From Schleiferiaceae bacterium (GTDB lineage: Bacteria; Bacteroidota; Bacteroidia; Flavobacteriales; Schleiferiaceae): a stretch of 11,980 nucleotides of DNA. Location: positions 20,460 through 32,439 of the forward strand of contig JALQUY010000002.1 in NCBI GenBank assembly GCA_023260615.1, given 5' to 3'. Below the pieces are notes generated by a model. That model saw only the letters and a program-made list of their open reading frames with translations, searched no databases and had not been told where the DNA came from. A program made the translations under genes and the position numbers. Numbering within the stretch: the first letter of the stretch is position 1; every line of letters begins with the position of its first letter. Below are positions 1-6,710 of the stretch, in pieces.

Positions 1-2
1 CC

Positions 3-44
3 GCAAGTGATTGGGTGCCTTTTTCAAGGCTGCGTCAAGGGTAA
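3..44 (+). CDS. Possible C-terminal end of an unidentified upstream gene (partial)
   Basis: Frame 3 is open from the window edge to a TAA at 42-44 and encodes ASDWVPFSRLRQG. The peptide looks protein-like, and the plus-strand terminator at 110-133 implies that a plus-strand gene ends somewhere upstream of it. Frame 1 is also open, to a TAG at 109-111 abutting the hairpin, but its Cys/Pro-rich translation looks less like a protein. I cannot identify the family from 13 residues. Only the existence of an incoming plus-strand transcript is reasonably supported; the choice of frame is a guess. Confidence 0.22.
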   Translation, partial: ASDWVPFSRLRQG

Positions 45-71
45 GATTTCTGAGCCTTTTCGATACCCTTG
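36..71 (+). repeat. 8-bp inverted repeat upstream of the terminator
   Basis: CAAGGGTA at 36-43 is the exact reverse complement of TACCCTTG at 64-71, leaving a 20-nt loop. No U-tract follows. It could be an extra stem in the 3' untranslated region of the incoming transcript, or chance. I tested the stretch as a tRNA T-arm plus acceptor and it does not fit. Confidence 0.25.
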
Positions 72-109
72 GCCCCCCAGTCTACGCATTTGCACACCAG
101 ACAAGCATT

Positions 110-133
110 AGCCCGACTTCGGTCGGGCTTTTT
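110..133 (+). terminator. Rho-independent terminator, plus strand
   Basis: An 8-bp perfect stem (AGCCCGAC at 110-117 with GTCGGGCT at 122-129) closes a TTCG tetraloop (118-121) and runs directly into a T-tract at 129-133. This is a classical intrinsic terminator for a transcript entering from the left edge. On the minus strand the hairpin is followed by TAATGC rather than a U-tract, so it would be a weak stop for the minus-strand gene ending at 192, although the stem could still protect that transcript's 3' end. Confidence 0.85.
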
Positions 134-191
134 GTTGCCCCCTCAGGTGCGCTATCAGGTGAGATGTGACAGGAAACAAAGGCAGGATTGG

Positions 192-1202
192 CTAGGCTCC
201 CCAGCGGTGGGCCTGCAAGTCCAAGTTGCCTCCGGACAAGACGACGCCCACACGATGGCCCGTAAAGACCTCGGGGTGTTTGAGGACGGCGGCAAAGGGG
301 GGCGAGCAATTGGTTTCGACGATGATTTTAAGGCGTTCGGCCAAGAGGAGTTGGCCGCTGAGAATTTCCGGATCCGTCACGGTGTGGATGGCGGTTACAT
401 GCGCTTTGATGACGGGGAAGTTGATGTGGCCCAGCTCCGTGCGCATGCCATCGGCGACGGTTTGGGGATGTTCGTTGTGCTCAATCTGGCCTGAGGCCAA
501 GCTGCGGAAGGCATCATCGGCCCCCGTAGGCTCCCCCGCGTACACCCGCACGGAGGTTCCGTGCTTTTGGTTCCAAACGTGGACGGCGAAAGCCGTTCCC
601 GCTAAGAGTCCGCCTCCGCCAACAGGTACCCCTACCCAGTCCAAAGGCTGGCCCTGGGCGGCGCAGTCCTCGAGGAGTTCCCAAGCAGCAGAGCCTTGGC
701 CTAGAATCACGGGGGCTTGGTTGGACGGATGGATTTCTACCGCGCCCGTTTCGCGCTGAACGGCGTCTACCGCTTCGATGCGGGCGGCCAGCGTGGGAGT
801 GCACTCGACAATGCGCGCACCCGTCAAAGCCACGGCCCGCTTCTTGAAATCGGGGGCGTTGGAGGGCATGACCACCGTGCAGGGCAGGCCCTTTTCGGCG
901 CAGGCCCAGCCGAGGGCTTGGCCGTGGTTTCCGCTGGAATGGGTAACGACCCCAGCGGCGGGCAGGCCGGCGCGTTCCAATTCTAGCAGGGCGTTTTGGA
1001 CCCCGCGCATCTTGAAAGCCCCCGAACGTTGAAAGTTTTCGCACTTAAAAAAGAGCGAAGCCCCACTGAGTGCATCGAGGCTGGACGAGGTCAAGACGGG
1101 GGTGCGGTGCAGTTTGGGCGCGAGGAGTTGATAGCGTTCGGCCAAAACCGAAGGCGTCAAAAAGGGAGAGAAGTAGGGATCCACACCGCAAAGTAACGCC
1201 AT
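192..1202 (-). CDS. PLP-dependent fold-type II enzyme: threonine/serine dehydratase or serine racemase-like
   Basis: The 336-residue product should be a cytosolic, pyridoxal-phosphate enzyme that deaminates threonine or serine (to 2-oxobutyrate or pyruvate) and/or racemises serine. Visible motifs are the Schiff-base lysine in SGAFKMRG (Lys64), the substrate/PLP loop SSGNHGQA (89-96), the phosphate-binding glycine loop GGGG (195-198) and SGGNLDL near the C-terminus (323-329). The E-x3-A-x-D pattern EPTGADD (Glu224, Ala228, Asp230) matches the divalent-cation site of serine racemase. There is no C-terminal ACT domain, so feedback control like that of biosynthetic IlvA by isoleucine is not expected. 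The stretch ETNCSPP (296-302) differs from the usual E-P-[SA]-G type sequence. The ATG at 1202 is the only ATG before Lys64, and the reading frame stays open far upstream, so the exact start is less sure than the family. The gene diverges from the flippase with 45 bp between starts. Dehydratase versus racemase cannot be decided by eye. Confidence 0.9.
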   Translation of the reverse strand: MALLCGVDPYFSPFLTPSVLAERYQLLAPKLHRTPVLTSSSLDALSGASLFFKCENFQRSGAFKMRGVQNALLELERAGLPAAGVVTHSSGNHGQALGWACAEKGLPCTVVMPSNAPDFKKRAVALTGARIVECTPTLAARIEAVDAVQRETGAVEIHPSNQAPVILGQGSAAWELLEDCAAQGQPLDWVGVPVGGGGLLAGTAFAVHVWNQKHGTSVRVYAGEPTGADDAFRSLASGQIEHNEHPQTVADGMRTELGHINFPVIKAHVTAIHTVTDPEILSGQLLLAERLKIIVETNCSPPFAAVLKHPEVFTGHRVGVVLSGGNLDLQAHRWGA

Positions 1203-1235
1203 GCAAAGAGACCTGCGAAGAGTCGGGCATTCGCG

Positions 1236-1243
1236 TACCTTTG
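1236..1243 (+). promoter_or_regulatory. TAnnTTTG -7 element before the flippase gene
   Basis: TACCTTTG matches the Bacteroidota -7 consensus TAnnTTTG, with only 4 nt between its final G and the ATG at 1248. I see no convincing TTG/TTTG -33 element about 19-21 nt upstream. If the element is real, the transcript would begin at or next to the ATG and be leaderless. The same octamer precedes the nucleotidyltransferase gene at 3162-3169, which favours a real signal. Confidence 0.5.
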
Positions 1244-1247
1244 AAGC

Positions 1248-2675
1248 ATGTCGGGCCTGAAATCGCTCATGGGGGATACCGCCCTCTACGGACTCAGCAG
1301 CATCCTCGCCCGGGTGCTGAATTTTGCCTTGACCCCGTTGTTGACAGTCGTCCTTACCAAGTCGGAATACGGCGTCAATTCCCTCCTCTATGTCAGCATC
1401 GCCTTCCTGATGGTCATTTTGACCTATGGATTTGAGACGGCCTATTTCCGCGTCAGCCAGAAAGAAGGAGCGGAGGAAGCCACGGTGTATTCGACCGCGA
1501 TGTGGAGCCTGCTGACCAGCTCGGCCCTCTTTTTGGCGGCCATGACCTTCCTCTATGGCCCTGCTGCCGACCTCCTGCGCATGGGCGACCGCCAGGAACT
1601 GGTCCTCATGATGGCCTGGATTGTGGCCATGGACGTCGTCGCCGCGGTGCCCTTCGCCCGCCTCCGAGCCCAGCGCCGCGCCAAACGCTTTGTCGCCATC
1701 AAAATCACCCAAATCGCTGTCAACTTCCTCCTCTGCTACGCCTTCTTTTTGATTCTTCCCAAGGCGGGCTTTTGGCTGCCGGACCTGCAGGTAGGCTGGG
1801 TGTTGATCGCCAACCTGGCCGCGAGCGCCGCCATGATCCTCATGCTGCTGCCCGAGTTTTTGGCCATCCAGCGCCGCTTTGATGTGGGCATTTGGAAGAC
1901 GATGCTGGCCTTTGGCTTTCCGCTGCTTTTGGCGGGCCTGCCGGGCGTAGCGAACGAAATGGCTGACCGCTTTTTCATCGAGTACCTGATGCCCTTGAAC
2001 GAGGCCAAGGAGGCGGTGGGCACGTATTCGGCCATTTACAAGCTGTCGATTTTCATCATCCTCTTCAACCAGGCCTTTCGCTTTGCCGCGGAGCCCTTTT
2101 TCTTTAAGCAATCGACCCAAACGCGCCAACAGCTCGCCGACGTCCTACGGGTTTTCACCGGCATATTGAGCATCGGCATGGTCCTCGTTTTGGCCGGTCT
2201 GGACGGCATCAAATACTTCATTGACGCCAAGTACTGGGACAGCCTGCCCATCCTGTATTTCCTGCTGCTGGCCAACGTATTCTTGTCGATGAACACGCAG
2301 ATTTCCATGTGGTACAAACTCTCGGACCAAACGCGCATGGGCCTCTACATCACCCTCACCGGCTTTGCGATTACCGTCGTCGGCAACCTCTACTTCATCC
2401 CGCGCGTGGGCATTTTGGGCGCCGCCTGGACCACTTTGGCGAGCTATGTGGCCATGGCGCTGTTGAGCGTGCTGCTCGGTCAATACCACTACCCCGTGCC
2501 CTACCACTTCGCTCGACTAGCGCTTTACGTGGGATGCGCGGCGGTCTTGGGTTGGGTGGCGGCCTTTTATTCGATGACGAGCCTCTGGCCATCGCTGCTT
2601 TGCGCCGGTTTGATGCTGGCCATCGTGCTGTATGCCGAACGCGATCTGCTTCGCCGCAAACCCTCAAGCACCTGA
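1248..2675 (+). CDS. Polysaccharide/oligosaccharide flippase (MATE-like PST/Wzx family)
   Basis: This 475-residue polytopic inner-membrane protein contains many hydrophobic segments, for example around residues 45-62, 84-104, 118-136, 152-170, 183-203, 219-232, 304-320, 333-348, 364-384, 390-412, 424-442 and 446-463. This is consistent with the 12-14 helices of the MOP-superfamily polysaccharide transporters. The N-terminus (MSGLKSL, then TALYGLSSILARVLNF) is typical of Bacteroidota members, as is FRFAAEPFFF at 277-286. The expected role is flipping lipid-linked sugar units across the inner membrane for surface polysaccharide or glycan assembly; the substrate cannot be read from the sequence. 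The start is chosen because homologous N-termini begin just before this first amphipathic stretch; an ATG at codon 8 is possible. It ends 3 nt before dut, so the two are probably co-transcribed. There is no recognisable Shine-Dalgarno, as is normal for the phylum. Confidence 0.88.
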   Translation: MSGLKSLMGDTALYGLSSILARVLNFALTPLLTVVLTKSEYGVNSLLYVSIAFLMVILTYGFETAYFRVSQKEGAEEATVYSTAMWSLLTSSALFLAAMTFLYGPAADLLRMGDRQELVLMMAWIVAMDVVAAVPFARLRAQRRAKRFVAIKITQIAVNFLLCYAFFLILPKAGFWLPDLQVGWVLIANLAASAAMILMLLPEFLAIQRRFDVGIWKTMLAFGFPLLLAGLPGVANEMADRFFIEYLMPLNEAKEAVGTYSAIYKLSIFIILFNQAFRFAAEPFFFKQSTQTRQQLADVLRVFTGILSIGMVLVLAGLDGIKYFIDAKYWDSLPILYFLLLANVFLSMNTQISMWYKLSDQTRMGLYITLTGFAITVVGNLYFIPRVGILGAAWTTLASYVAMALLSVLLGQYHYPVPYHFARLALYVGCAAVLGWVAAFYSMTSLWPSLLCAGLMLAIVLYAERDLLRRKPSST

Positions 2676-2678
2676 TCC

Positions 2679-3113
2679 ATGGACATTCAAATCGTCAACC
2701 GTTCGAACAACCCCTTGCCCGAATTTGCCACGGTGGATAGCGCCGGCATGGACCTGCGCGCACACCTCGAGGCGCCCGTCACCCTTCAGCCGGGCGAACG
2801 TCGTTTGATCCCCACGGGCCTGCACATCGCTCTGCCGCAAGGCCTCGAAGCGCAGGTTCGTCCCCGTTCGGGCCTGGCCTACAAGCACGGCATCACCGTA
2901 TTGAACAGCCCGGGCACCATCGACGCGGACTACCGCGGGGACGTAGGCGTCATCTTGATCAACCATGGACAGGAGGCCTTTGAGGTAGCCCCGGGTGACC
3001 GCATAGCACAACTGGTGGTGGCGCGCTACGAGCGCTTTGACTGGACCCCCGTCGAATCCTTGGACGAAACGGTGCGCGGGGCGGGCGGATTTGGGCATTC
3101 GGGCCAGAAATAA
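2679..3113 (+). CDS. dut: dUTP diphosphatase (dUTPase)
   Basis: The 144-residue trimeric-type dUTPase hydrolyses dUTP to dUMP and diphosphate in the cytoplasm, keeping uracil out of DNA and feeding dTMP synthesis. All five family motifs are present and in order: I DSAGMDLRA (20-28), II PRSGLA (62-67), III GTIDADYRG (79-87, with the likely catalytic Asp82 and base-stacking Tyr85), IV GDRIAQLV (106-113) and V RGAGGFGHSG (133-142, with the uracil-stacking Phe138). Length is normal for bacterial Dut and the protein appears fully functional. It starts 3 nt after the flippase stop, which implies co-transcription. An 84-nt gap with a promoter element separates it from the nucleotidyltransferase gene. 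I infer no functional link between dUTPase and the flippase. Confidence 0.96.
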   Translation: MDIQIVNRSNNPLPEFATVDSAGMDLRAHLEAPVTLQPGERRLIPTGLHIALPQGLEAQVRPRSGLAYKHGITVLNSPGTIDADYRGDVGVILINHGQEAFEVAPGDRIAQLVVARYERFDWTPVESLDETVRGAGGFGHSGQK

Positions 3114-3131
3114 CGCCTACTTGCTAGAGAA

Positions 3132-3169
3132 TTTGCCTAAAATCAGCCTCTTGCTGCATTGTACCTTTG
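3132..3169 (+). promoter_or_regulatory. Predicted Bacteroidota-type promoter for the nucleotidyltransferase operon
   Basis: TACCTTTG at 3162-3169 matches the -7 consensus TAnnTTTG. A TTTG at 3132-3135 could serve as the -33 element, but the 26-nt spacing is longer than the usual 19-21 or so, so the upstream half is weak. Transcription would start around 3173-3175, giving a leader of about 25 nt to the ATG at 3198. It lies in the only gap of any size in the plus-strand cluster, marking the start of a second transcription unit. Confidence 0.55.
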
Positions 3170-3197
3170 GGGAACCAAACCTTTTAGCACAGCGACG

Positions 3198-4205
3198 ATG
3201 AACATTATCATTCCCATGGCGGGCCGCGGCTCGCGCCTTCGCCCTCATACCTTGACTACGGCCAAACCCCTATTGCCCGTCGCTGGCAAGCCCATTGTGC
3301 AGCGCTTGGTCGAAGACATCGCGAAAATTGTCGGCAGTGACCTGAACCGTATTGCCTATGTAGTGGGCGACTTTGGTAGCGAAGTGGAAACGATGCTCGT
3401 TGATGTGGCTGCCGGACTGGGCGCAAAAGGAAGCATCCACTACCAAGAAAAGCCCTTGGGTACGGCGCACGCTGTGTTGTGCGCGGAAGACGCGTTGGAC
3501 GGCCCCTGTGTGGTAGCCTTTGCGGATACGCTGTTCCGTGCCAAATTTCAATTGGACGCCTCCGCCGACGCGGTCATTTGGGTCAACCAAGTGGAGGACC
3601 CCCGCCCCTTTGGCGTGGTGAAACTGAGCGAAGATGGCGGCATCACCGATTTTGTGGAGAAGCCGCAGGAGTTTATTAGCGATTTGGCCATTATCGGCAT
3701 TTACTACTTCAAGGACGGTGCGCGCCTAAAAAAGGAACTGCAGTACCTCATTGACAACGACATCAAAGGCGGCGGCGAGTACCAACTCACGCACGCTTTG
3801 GAGAACATGAAAAACGACGGGCTGCGCATGGTCCCCGGCCAGGTAGATGCTTGGATGGACTGTGGCAACAAGGACGTGACCGTGGAGACGAATGGCCGCA
3901 TTTTGGACTTTGTCAAAAACGAAGAAACCCTGGTGGCTTCCGATGCCGTTTTGGAAAACGCGACCATCCTTGAGCCTTGCTTCATCGGCTCTGGCGCGAA
4001 AATTGTCAACGCTACCGTAGGCCCCTATGTGAGCATCGGTGCAAACTCCACCGTGGAGAACAGCACCTTGCGCGATTGCATCATTGGCGCCAACACCTCT
4101 ATTATGAACATCAGCCTTCACAATTCCATGATTGGCCAGCACGCCCATATTGACGGCAGCTTCCAATCTTTGAGCTTGGGCGACTACAGCCGACTGGAAG
4201 GATAA
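3198..4205 (+). CDS. Sugar-phosphate nucleotidyltransferase with C-terminal left-handed beta-helix
   Basis: The 335-residue cytosolic enzyme probably transfers a nucleotidyl group from an NTP to a sugar-1-phosphate (glucose-1-phosphate thymidylyl- or uridylyltransferase-like). The N-terminal Rossmann-like domain opens with the signature MAGRGSRLRPHT (7-18), followed by KPLLPVAGKP (23-32), which carry the triphosphate-binding residues. VEKP lies mid-domain, and ADT occupies the place of the metal-binding GD of relatives. From about residue 246 the protein turns into imperfect hexapeptide repeats (such as IGSGAKI, VGPYVSI, IGANSTV, IIGANTSI), typical of a left-handed beta-helix. That tail often mediates oligomerisation or, in bifunctional enzymes, acyl transfer; here it is short and probably structural. 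An in-frame TTG at 3159 would extend the product by 13 codons, but it lies before the predicted promoter element, so the ATG at 3198 is preferred. The nucleotide and sugar specificity cannot be determined. Confidence 0.9.
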   Translation: MNIIIPMAGRGSRLRPHTLTTAKPLLPVAGKPIVQRLVEDIAKIVGSDLNRIAYVVGDFGSEVETMLVDVAAGLGAKGSIHYQEKPLGTAHAVLCAEDALDGPCVVAFADTLFRAKFQLDASADAVIWVNQVEDPRPFGVVKLSEDGGITDFVEKPQEFISDLAIIGIYYFKDGARLKKELQYLIDNDIKGGGEYQLTHALENMKNDGLRMVPGQVDAWMDCGNKDVTVETNGRILDFVKNEETLVASDAVLENATILEPCFIGSGAKIVNATVGPYVSIGANSTVENSTLRDCIIGANTSIMNISLHNSMIGQHAHIDGSFQSLSLGDYSRLEG

Positions 4206-4206
4206 G

Positions 4207-5901
4207 ATGGGGCGGAGGTGGATTTTTGGGCTGTTTCTGGCCCTATGTTTTAGCACCTCTGTTCAGGCGCAAGGGGTCCCAACCGGGGCTGAACCGCGTT
4301 TCGTTTCGCAAGATTTAAAGGCCCTCAGCCTCTACTTTGAGGGCATGGCCATCTTGGAGGAGGGCCAAAAAGGCAAGCCCTTCAAGCTATTCGAGAAGGC
4401 TAAGGCGCGCATTGAGAAGCGCTTGAATTCCGGCCAGCTCAACAGCGGTGACGTGGCGGTTTTGTTCAACATTGCACGGGTGACGGGGAACAGCGAGGAG
4501 ATCCTTCGCCTGGGGCAGTTTCGCCTTTTCTTGGGGGGCGACTTTGTGGACGAAGAGCTCATCTCCGTCTGCGCCCAAACGGCCTACAGCCATGGGGATT
4601 TAGAGCGGGCCATTCTATTCTTGAAAGCCGGCGATAGCTTCTTGCCGCCCAACATGGAGCGTTCTGTGGCCATTTCTAATCTCTACGCCAACTTGGGCGA
4701 GGCCGATTCTGCCTTGGCCAACATGGCGCGCCTGTTTAAATACCCCGAGTACGAAATCGATGCAGGCATTCGCTACAGCCTGCTGTTGAACGACTTTGGT
4801 CTGGACAACGAGGCCTATGTGGCGTTGGAACTCTTGCACAAGCGCTTCCCGGATGCGCTGGGCTTGCAATTGGCCCGTGCCAAATTCCTTCAAGGCCGCG
4901 AGCGCGAGGATGAAGCGGCGGAGGCCTTTGAGGCCATCTACCGAAACCTCGATTTTTCCGAGGAGGCCATCGCCCAGGACTTTGGGACCATCCTGGATGA
5001 GCTGCAAGGCGCCCAACTGCCGCCTGAACACCCCGCTTGGCAGGCCATCCTCCGCCTGTCCAAACTTGCCTGCGAAGCCCGTCCGGAGTCTGCGCTGCTG
5101 GCCCGCGTTCGGGGTGACGTCTTGGTCTTTCACGGCGACAAACGCGAAGCGATTGACGCCTACGAACACAGCCTTACCTTGGAGAACGGCCCGCTTTGGG
5201 AAGTGTATGAGAACCTCTCGGTCACCCGCCACGAGTTAGGCGATTTGGAAGGCTATTTGGCCACGGCGCTTGCGGCCAATGAGGCCTTCCCCGATCACGA
5301 ACGTGCGCCCCTGCTCCTCGGCACCGCGCTGGACATGAACGGGCAGCCTCAGCAGGCAATTGCCATTTTCCAAATGGGCCTGAAGCGCAGCCAATCTCAG
5401 CACCAAGGCAATAGCCCCCTGGCGCCGGAGTACTACTTCCGCTTGGGCACCGCCTATTTTCATGCGGGGGATTTGGAGAATATGTCCGCAAACATGGACC
5501 GCCTCTTGCTCTTCTTTCCTGACCACGCGCAGGCCAAAAACAACTACGCGTACTACCTGGCCAACTTTGGGGTGCGTTTGGATGACGCCTTGACGATGGT
5601 CGAGGCTGCCTTGAAGGACCAGCCCCAAAATGCCAACTACTGGGACACCAAGGCGGTTGTCTTCATGAACCAAGGCAAGTGGGGCAAGGCCGCTGCCGCC
5701 ATGGGGGAATGCCTGAAATTTGGCGGGGCCCAGCAATCCGCTTCCTGCCTGCATGCGGCGGAAATTTTTTACCATTTGGACCGAAAAGAAGACATGGAAA
5801 CCTACCTCACCAAGGCCTATGAAAACGGGGCCACCGAAGAGGAAGTCCGTGTCATTCGTACGCAGCTGCTCCAGTCTGACCTCCTAGAAACCGCACGATG
5901 A
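4207..5901 (+). CDS. Secreted TPR-repeat protein
   Basis: The 564-residue protein starts 1 nt after the nucleotidyltransferase stop. Residues 1-21 form a signal peptide: charged MGRR, a hydrophobic core, and SVQA before a likely signal peptidase I cleavage site near residue 21. Cys14 lies in LALC, which is not a good lipobox, so periplasmic export is favoured over a lipoprotein. The rest is largely helical with tetratricopeptide-like units, clearest from about residue 295 to the end, including LARVRGDVLVFHGDKREAIDA and EYYFRLGTAYFHAGDLENM (paired small/aromatic residues and a DxxxA-like turn) and NNYAYYLA at 445-452. TPR arrays usually scaffold protein-protein contacts. Its position before a DUF4292 lipoprotein and an EnvC-like protein suggests a role in periplasmic or outer-membrane assembly. 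The partner is unknown, and no catalytic motif is visible. Confidence 0.88.
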   Translation: MGRRWIFGLFLALCFSTSVQAQGVPTGAEPRFVSQDLKALSLYFEGMAILEEGQKGKPFKLFEKAKARIEKRLNSGQLNSGDVAVLFNIARVTGNSEEILRLGQFRLFLGGDFVDEELISVCAQTAYSHGDLERAILFLKAGDSFLPPNMERSVAISNLYANLGEADSALANMARLFKYPEYEIDAGIRYSLLLNDFGLDNEAYVALELLHKRFPDALGLQLARAKFLQGREREDEAAEAFEAIYRNLDFSEEAIAQDFGTILDELQGAQLPPEHPAWQAILRLSKLACEARPESALLARVRGDVLVFHGDKREAIDAYEHSLTLENGPLWEVYENLSVTRHELGDLEGYLATALAANEAFPDHERAPLLLGTALDMNGQPQQAIAIFQMGLKRSQSQHQGNSPLAPEYYFRLGTAYFHAGDLENMSANMDRLLLFFPDHAQAKNNYAYYLANFGVRLDDALTMVEAALKDQPQNANYWDTKAVVFMNQGKWGKAAAAMGECLKFGGAQQSASCLHAAEIFYHLDRKEDMETYLTKAYENGATEEEVRVIRTQLLQSDLLETAR

Positions 5902-6710
5902 ACCGTCTTTCCCTGCTTGTACTCCTTACCGCCAGCACCCTATTGGCCAGCTGCGGCGCGTGGCGAAAGACCCCAACGGAAACCGCTTTGCATACACCTC
6001 CTCCTCGCTCCAACGAATCCATCGTCCTCGAAGCCCTCAAAGGGCAGTACGAAACCCCTGCGACGGACTCCCTCTACTACCGCGCCAAAGGCTCCGCCCA
6101 AGTGGACTACCCTGGCTCCAGCCAAAAGGCTCGCTTGGAAGTGCGCATCAGCGCAGAGCCCAGCATGCCCCTGGTGTGGTTGGACATCGCGGACCCCTTT
6201 GTAGGACTCAAACTGGCGCGCGTTCAAGTTGACGCGGACAGTGCCCAAGGCTATGCCCACATCGTCAACAAGGTGCTCAACGAGCCCATTTCACGACTCG
6301 CAGATGCGGGCTTGCCCGTGAGCACCTGGGACCTCATTCACTTGCTCACCGCGCAGCCCATAGCCTTGCCCACCTCGGTGGTGGGCATGGTCTTGACGGC
6401 CTCTTCGGATGGACAGCAGGCCTTGTGGACGGTGCGCTATCCCATCCAGCGCGGCGAACATCAGGGCGAACTAACTCTGGTCCTCACGCAGCAGGCCCCA
6501 CACCGCTTGGTTTCCCAAGAGCTCAAGGTGGATGCGATCCAAGCTCAGGCGCGTGTGGACTATGGCGTTTCAGGAAGTTGGACGGCCCAGTTTAAGGGCG
6601 CAGGTTCCGAGGGCCGCTTGCAGTTTGAGCCCAGTCAAGCAGGCTGGCAAGACGCTTCGTTGAGTTTCCCCTTTACCCTACCTTCGGGCTATGCGCGCGT
6701 GGAGTTCTAA
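5898..6710 (+). CDS. DUF4292 family lipoprotein (possibly LolA/LolB-like)
   Basis: The 270-residue predicted lipoprotein overlaps the TPR gene by the ATGA at 5898-5901, a typical sign of translational coupling. The signal peptide ends in a lipobox LASC with the acylated Cys at 19, followed by GAW. A Pro/Thr-rich linker (about 25-40) leads to a folded domain with alternating beta-strand character. The stretch PLVWLDIADPFVGLKLARVQVDAD (split here as PLVWLDIADPF, then VGLKLARVQVDAD) and the C-terminal FPFTLPSGYARVEF match my recollection of the Bacteroidota DUF4292 family. That family is thought to resemble the LolA/LolB beta-sheet fold that carries lipoproteins or lipids, so a LolB-like outer-membrane role is a plausible inference but unproven. 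Length and completeness look normal. The start is fixed by the lipoprotein signal immediately after it. Confidence 0.82.
   Translation: MNRLSLLVLLTASTLLASCGAWRKTPTETALHTPPPRSNESIVLEALKGQYETPATDSLYYRAKGSAQVDYPGSSQKARLEVRISAEPSMPLVWLDIADPFVGLKLARVQVDADSAQGYAHIVNKVLNEPISRLADAGLPVSTWDLIHLLTAQPIALPTSVVGMVLTASSDGQQALWTVRYPIQRGEHQGELTLVLTQQAPHRLVSQELKVDAIQAQARVDYGVSGSWTAQFKGAGSEGRLQFEPSQAGWQDASLSFPFTLPSGYARVEF

Noticed and set aside
12..79. Possible tRNA end (GG...CCA-like sequence)
   Set aside because: Aligning CCA at 77-79 gives no paired T-arm or acceptor stem, and there is no GTTCGANNC loop.
1203..2129. Upstream extension of the dehydratase frame to 645 codons
   Set aside because: The extra portion is antisense to the flippase, has a shadow-like Arg/Gly/His/Gln-rich composition, and the recognisable enzyme begins at about 1202.
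3159..3197. TTG start for the nucleotidyltransferase giving 13 more residues
   Set aside because: The TTG precedes the predicted -7 element TACCTTTG, so it would not be transcribed from that promoter, and the canonical N-terminus MNIIIPMAGRGSRL begins at the ATG at 3198.
4207..4272. TPR protein as a lipoprotein via Cys14
   Set aside because: The residues before the Cys are L-A-L, lacking the small residue normally at -1, and a better signal peptidase I site follows at about residue 21.
4615..5232. 205-codon minus-strand frame inside the TPR gene
   Set aside because: It is a mirror-frame shadow of the TPR coding sequence with no recognisable domain or start context.
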